NCBI RefSeq assembly: GCF_016862555.1
Contig: NZ_BONE01000079.1
Coordinates: 1 to 36,386 of the forward strand
Reading direction: 5' to 3'
DNA: 36,386 bases
From: Asanoa siamensis
Lineage (GTDB): Bacteria > Actinomycetota > Actinomycetes > Mycobacteriales > Micromonosporaceae
Part shown: positions 33,252-36,386 of the stretch, piece after piece
How positions within the stretch are numbered: position 1 is the stretch's first letter
How the letters are laid out: each line of letters opens with the position of its first letter
Notes under the pieces: generated by a model
The model's input: the letters and a program-made list of their open reading frames with translations, nothing else
What the model was told of the DNA's origin: nothing
The model's database searches: none
Translations under genes and position numbers: made by a program

Positions 33252-33551
33252 ATGAACCAGCGACCCGGCTTCGAATGGGCTGGTGGCGGACGACCGCCAA
33301 CCACAGCGGAGACCGCGTTCGCCGCCACCCTGGACGGTTTAATCCCGGCTTGAACTAGTGGTTATGGCACTACGACGGAATTCCCTGGCTCCTGGTGTCA
33401 CACGACGTCGTCATCAGAAAATCGTGCACGACACGCTGCGCCTGGACTTCGAACACGCCGGCATCCTGGGCGGATGGAGCCCGGCGAACTCAACTGGGAC
33501 TCCGGGGCACGCGCGAAGGCCGCTCACATCGACACCACCGGCCCGGACTGA
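33252..33551 (+). pseudogene. Multiply frameshifted gene of unknown family
   Basis: Protein-like segments lie in succession in different frames. ATG 33252 gives MNQRPGFEWAGGGRPPTTAE then AFAATLDGLIPA and a stop (33351). The next frame gives WLWHYDGIPWLLVSHDVVIR, the next LRLDFEHAGILGGWSP, and the next GELNWDSGARAKAAHIDTTG, ending at TGA 33549. Joined, they read like one compact cytoplasmic protein of about 100 residues or more. No family name can be given. Further fragments may continue to about 33650. At least three frame changes are needed. Confidence 0.6.
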
Positions 33552-33695
33552 CCAACCGCTGCGAGGCCGCAACCAGACCGTCGTCATGATCGAGACACGG
33601 ATCGGCTGCATCGAACCCGCGCCAACCGGTGCCGCCTCGCATTCGGGTCGGTTGGGCTTGCTCGGCGAAGTCTCTGGTGGCACGGCGCCGGTTGG

Positions 33696-34250
33696 CTAGT
33701 CTCCGATAACGCTTTTAACGATCCGCTCTCGCAGCGAGAGTCTTAACTCGGGCTCGTTTATCTCGTCATGGAGCGCGAGAAGAAGAGCTTCTACGGCGGC
33801 TCTGGCGTCTCGTCGATACGAATCGCCATCAGTGAAGACCCTACCGAGGGTATCAAGAAACCCGGTGCCTTTGATCATCGACTGACGCTCTTGCTTCGTA
33901 AGCTGGATCTTGCATGCGCGAGGCAACGACCCTTCGAGACCAAGAATCATCGCGTTGACGCGAAGCGAACCGTAAAGATGTAATTCGGCTTTCACACTCT
34001 CGTCAAGCGTGGCAGGCGGACTAATCGGCGCAGTTTCAGTAGACTGAAGCAGCACACGCAGGCTTCTCGCCCATACGGAGATGTCTTTGTAGAGCCGAGA
34101 CCTCTCGGCCCAAACGCGACCGTCATTGGCTATGCGCCGGTCGTGACGCTTACCTTCGAGCGTAACGACTGCAGAGATTATCGGAGTAATCAGGCCCACA
34201 GAGCCTGTGGTGATTACGGCCGCTAATGCAATCGTCGACGAGTCCACCAC
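33696..34250 (-). CDS. Lower-GC membrane-anchored protein, unknown function
   Basis: 184 residues if started at GTG 34250; GTG 34247 or GTG 34283 are alternatives. The first is chosen because a good promoter puts transcription start at 34250-34252. One hydrophobic N-terminal helix (STIALAAVITTGSVGLITPIISAVV) is followed by a basic EGKRHDRR and a helical, probably coiled-coil cytoplasmic part: RVWAERSRLYKDISVWARSL, then QLTKQERQSMIKG...RRDARAAVEALLLALHDEIN. No catalytic motif. GC is visibly lower than in the flanking genes and codons include TTA/AGA-like rare ones, a sign of transfer. Confidence 0.7.
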   Translation of the reverse strand: MVDSSTIALAAVITTGSVGLITPIISAVVTLEGKRHDRRIANDGRVWAERSRLYKDISVWARSLRVLLQSTETAPISPPATLDESVKAELHLYGSLRVNAMILGLEGSLPRACKIQLTKQERQSMIKGTGFLDTLGRVFTDGDSYRRDARAAVEALLLALHDEINEPELRLSLRERIVKSVIGD

Positions 34251-34258
34251 ACCGCACG

Positions 34259-34287
34259 ATAGTACGGACTTGCCGAGATCCACTCAA
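34259..34287 (-). promoter_or_regulatory. Promoter of the lower-GC gene
   Basis: Minus strand TTGAGT (34287-34282), exactly 17-base spacer, TACTAT (34264-34259). Transcription start is expected at about 34252-34250, on the first of two GTG codons, predicting a leaderless mRNA. Confidence 0.6.
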
Positions 34288-34447
34288 TCCGTCGCTTCGC
34301 TGCAACGACGCACCTACAAGTCAGTGACGCCCTCACATCAGACTGCCGTTCTCGCTTGCGCTCGTGCGCACCGCCCTCCATGACCTCTACGCAATTCGCA
34401 GAACTTGAGGCATAGCCGATACCGCCGCGGGAGGCAAAGTCCCGGAC

Positions 34448-35518
34448 CTACTTCGCGGTCAGCTCCGCTGCCACCAGCTCCGCGATCTGGGCCGTGTTGA
34501 GTGCCGCGCCCTTGCGGAGGTTGTCGCCCGTCACGAACAGGTCCAGCGCCCGGGGGTCGTCCATCGCGCGGCGGATGCGGCCCACCCAGGACGGGTCGGT
34601 GCCTACCGCGTCGATCGGCATCGGGAACTCGCCCGCGGCCGGGTCGTCGACCAGGATCACGCTCGGTGCGTTGCGGAGCGCCTCGCGCGCCCCCTCCGCC
34701 GTCACCTCGGCGCCGAAGACCGCGTGCACCGCGACCGAGTGGCCCGTGACCACCGGCACCCGGACGCAGGTCGCCGAGACCTTCAGGTCGGGCAAGCCCA
34801 GGATCTTGCGGGACTCGTTGCGGAGCTTCAGCTCCTCGGACGACCAACCCGCGTCGCGCAGCGAGCCCGCCCACGGCACGACGTTGAGCGCCATCGGGGC
34901 CGGGAACGGCCCGAGGTCGTCGCCGACCGCCTGGCGGACGTTGCCGGAGCGCGAGCCCAGCACCCGGTCACCCGCGATCTTGCTGAGCTGGTCGTGCAGC
35001 GTGTCCACGCCGACCTGCCCGGCCCCCGACACCGCCTGGTAGGACGAGAGCACCAGCTCGCGCAGCCCGTATTCGCGGTGCAGCGGCCCGATCGCCACGA
35101 TCATCGTCAGCGTCGTGCAGTTGGCGTTGGCGATGATGCCTTTCGGCCGGTTGCGGACCTGCTCCGGGTTGATCTCCGGCACGACCAGCGGCACGTCGCG
35201 GTCCATCCGGAACGCGGCCGAGTTGTCGACCGCGACCGCGCCCAGGGCCACCGCCCGCGGCGCCCACTCCGCCGACACCTCGTCGGGCACGTCGAACATC
35301 GCGACGTCGACGCCCTCCAAAGAGGACGACGACAGCTCCTGGACCGTGAGTTCCTCGCCCCGGCAGTAGACCTTGCGGCCCGCCGACCGCGCGGACGCCA
35401 GCAGGCGGATCTCGCCCCAGACGTTCTTGCGGGAGGACAGCAACTCGCACATCACCGTGCCGACGGCTCCGGTCGCGCCGACAACCGCTAGGGAAGGCAG
35501 ACCGGACACGGGACTCAC
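34448..35518 (-). CDS. asd: Aspartate-semialdehyde dehydrogenase
   Basis: NADPH-dependent reduction of aspartyl phosphate to aspartate semialdehyde, for lysine/diaminopimelate, threonine and methionine synthesis. 356 residues from GTG 35518, whose GTGA overlaps the aspartokinase stop. Nucleotide loop [16 protein letters not shown] (~10-25), the active-site Cys in [12 protein letters not shown], substrate Arg/His region [14 protein letters not shown], and [17 protein letters not shown] with the acid-base His. Complete at the C-terminus ([13 protein letters not shown]). Co-transcribed with lysC as in other actinobacteria. Confidence 0.97.
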   Translation of the reverse strand: MSPVSGLPSLAVVGATGAVGTVMCELLSSRKNVWGEIRLLASARSAGRKVYCRGEELTVQELSSSSLEGVDVAMFDVPDEVSAEWAPRAVALGAVAVDNSAAFRMDRDVPLVVPEINPEQVRNRPKGIIANANCTTLTMIVAIGPLHREYGLRELVLSSYQAVSGAGQVGVDTLHDQLSKIAGDRVLGSRSGNVRQAVGDDLGPFPAPMALNVVPWAGSLRDAGWSSEELKLRNESRKILGLPDLKVSATCVRVPVVTGHSVAVHAVFGAEVTAEGAREALRNAPSVILVDDPAAGEFPMPIDAVGTDPSWVGRIRRAMDDPRALDLFVTGDNLRKGAALNTAQIAELVAAELTAK

Positions 35519-36386
35519 CGCCCGGTCCCCGCGTAGACCACCGCTTCCTCGGAACCACCGAGATCGAAAGCATCGTGTACGGCCCGGACCGCCTCGTCGA
35601 GGTCGGTGTCGCGGCAGACGACCGAGACCCGGATCTCCGAGGTGGAGATCATCTCGATGTTGACGCCGGCCTCGGCCAGGGAGGCGAAGAACTTGGCCGC
35701 GACGCCCGGGTGGGAGCGCATGCCCGCGCCGATCAGGGAGACCTTGCCGACGTGGTCGTCGAAGAGCAGCGTCTCGAAGCCGATCTCGGACTGCACCCGG
35801 TTGAGGGCCGCCATGGCCACCGGGCCGTCGGAGCGGGGCAGCGTGAACGAGATGTCGGTGCGGCCGCTCTGGTGCGCGCCCGGCTGGCCCGTCGAGATGT
35901 TCTGCACGATCATGTCGATGTTGATCTCGGCACCGGCCACCGTCTCGAAGATCTTGGCCGCCGCGCCCGGCTCGTCCGGGACCGCGACGATCGTGATCTT
36001 CCCTTCGCTCCGGTCGTGAGCGACGCCGGTGATCAGTGCCTGCTCCACGGGAAGATCCTCCATTGATCCGGTGACGATGGTGCCGGGGTTCTGCGTGTAG
36101 GACGAGCGGACGTGGATCGGCACCTTGAAGCGCCGCGCGTATTCGACGCACCGCAGCATCAGCACCTTGGCGCCGCAGGCCGCGAGCTCCAGCATCTCCT
36201 CGTAGGTGATTTCCTTGATGTGCCGGGCGTTGGGCACGATACGCGGGTCGGCCGTGAAAACACCGTCAACGTCGGTGTAGATCTCGCACACGTCCGCCGA
36301 CAGGGCGGCCGCCAGCGCGACGGCGGTCGTGTCGGAGCCGCCGCGGCCCAGCGTGGTGATGTCCTTGGTGTCCTGTGACACGCCCT
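35515..36386 (-). CDS. lysC: Aspartokinase, C-terminal part (start lies beyond the window)
   Basis: ATP-dependent phosphorylation of aspartate, first step of the aspartate-family pathway. Visible are 290 residues. The kinase-domain end has [36 protein letters not shown] and [17 protein letters not shown]. Two ACT regulatory domains follow (~[19 protein letters not shown] and [30 protein letters not shown]), which bind lysine/threonine. An internal ATG at 36063 ([13 protein letters not shown]) sits where the separate beta subunit of C. glutamicum LysC starts (recalled), so two products may be made. Stop overlaps asd. Confidence 0.95.
   Translation of the reverse strand, partial: GVSQDTKDITTLGRGGSDTTAVALAAALSADVCEIYTDVDGVFTADPRIVPNARHIKEITYEEMLELAACGAKVLMLRCVEYARRFKVPIHVRSSYTQNPGTIVTGSMEDLPVEQALITGVAHDRSEGKITIVAVPDEPGAAAKIFETVAGAEINIDMIVQNISTGQPGAHQSGRTDISFTLPRSDGPVAMAALNRVQSEIGFETLLFDDHVGKVSLIGAGMRSHPGVAAKFFASLAEAGVNIEMISTSEIRVSVVCRDTDLDEAVRAVHDAFDLGGSEEAVVYAGTGR

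Noticed and set aside
33059-33328. 89-codon minus-strand frame as a gene
   Set aside because: No ribosome site, no recognisable motif, an equally long plus frame overlaps it, and the surrounding DNA is degraded.
30978-34447. Transposase or integrase remnants in the island
   Set aside because: I looked for DDE/tyrosine recombinase motifs and terminal inverted repeats in all frames and saw none.

Overview
The window is high-GC actinobacterial DNA. It carries a WhiB regulator, a GlxR/Crp-type cAMP regulator, a PASTA penicillin-binding protein, a septum-formation-like receptor kinase, GTG starts, many 4-base ATGA/GTGA overlaps and several probably leaderless genes. Gene content and style suggest Micromonosporaceae (Actinoplanes/Micromonospora-like); this is inferred from the sequence alone. 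All assignments rest on motifs and recalled families, with no database search.

Layout. (1) 1-2740, minus strand: CoA-pyrophosphatase-type NUDIX protein, TlpA-like thioredoxin, endonuclease III, Crp. (2) 2890-4784, plus: adenosylcobinamide amidohydrolase (CbiZ) and a CapA-like membrane-anchored protein. (3) 4871-12828, plus: an 'atu'-type acyl-CoA catabolic operon of TetR regulator, TIGR03084-like protein, AtuA, a tiny coupled ORF, carboxylase beta and alpha subunits, and acyl-CoA dehydrogenase. (4) 12873-14776: small membrane protein coupled to a receptor Ser/Thr kinase. (5) 14785-16941: YqeY and a metallophosphoesterase fired divergently from a 25-bp gap, then tRNA-Pro(CGG) with clear promoter and terminator, then a DinB/DUF664 protein. 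(6) 16943-19145, minus: a miniature WapI-like immunity protein, an orphan membrane protein, and a GAF-GAF-GGDEF diguanylate cyclase. (7) 19365-27345: 33-bp tandem repeats, class A PBP, WhiB, two Get3/ArsA-like ATPases, a proline-rich membrane protein, DUF4177, RidA-like and MBL-fold proteins. (8) 27342-30977: a 1211-residue class III adenylate cyclase/AAA/TPR regulator. (9) 30978-34447: an accessory island of immunity-type genes (SUKH, DUF6985) and several visibly broken genes, ending in a lower-GC gene. (10) 34448-36386: asd and the 3' part of lysC.

How it fits together. Regions 1 and 7 carry the same genes that I recall lying side by side in Mycobacterium tuberculosis (nudix-tlpA-nth-crp, MBL-RidA-DUF4177-Get3-Get3-whiB4-ponA2-metallophosphoesterase). 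Here they are split by about 20 kb and the second block is inverted. A large cyclase and a Crp in one neighbourhood give potential cAMP producer and sensor. The atu-type operon would activate and carboxylate a branched or terpenoid acyl-CoA, but hydratase and lyase steps are missing locally. The most unusual parts are the decayed immunity island, its paralogous remnant of a gene 14 kb away, the internally shortened WapI-like protein, and the doubly coupled micro-ORF before the carboxylase.
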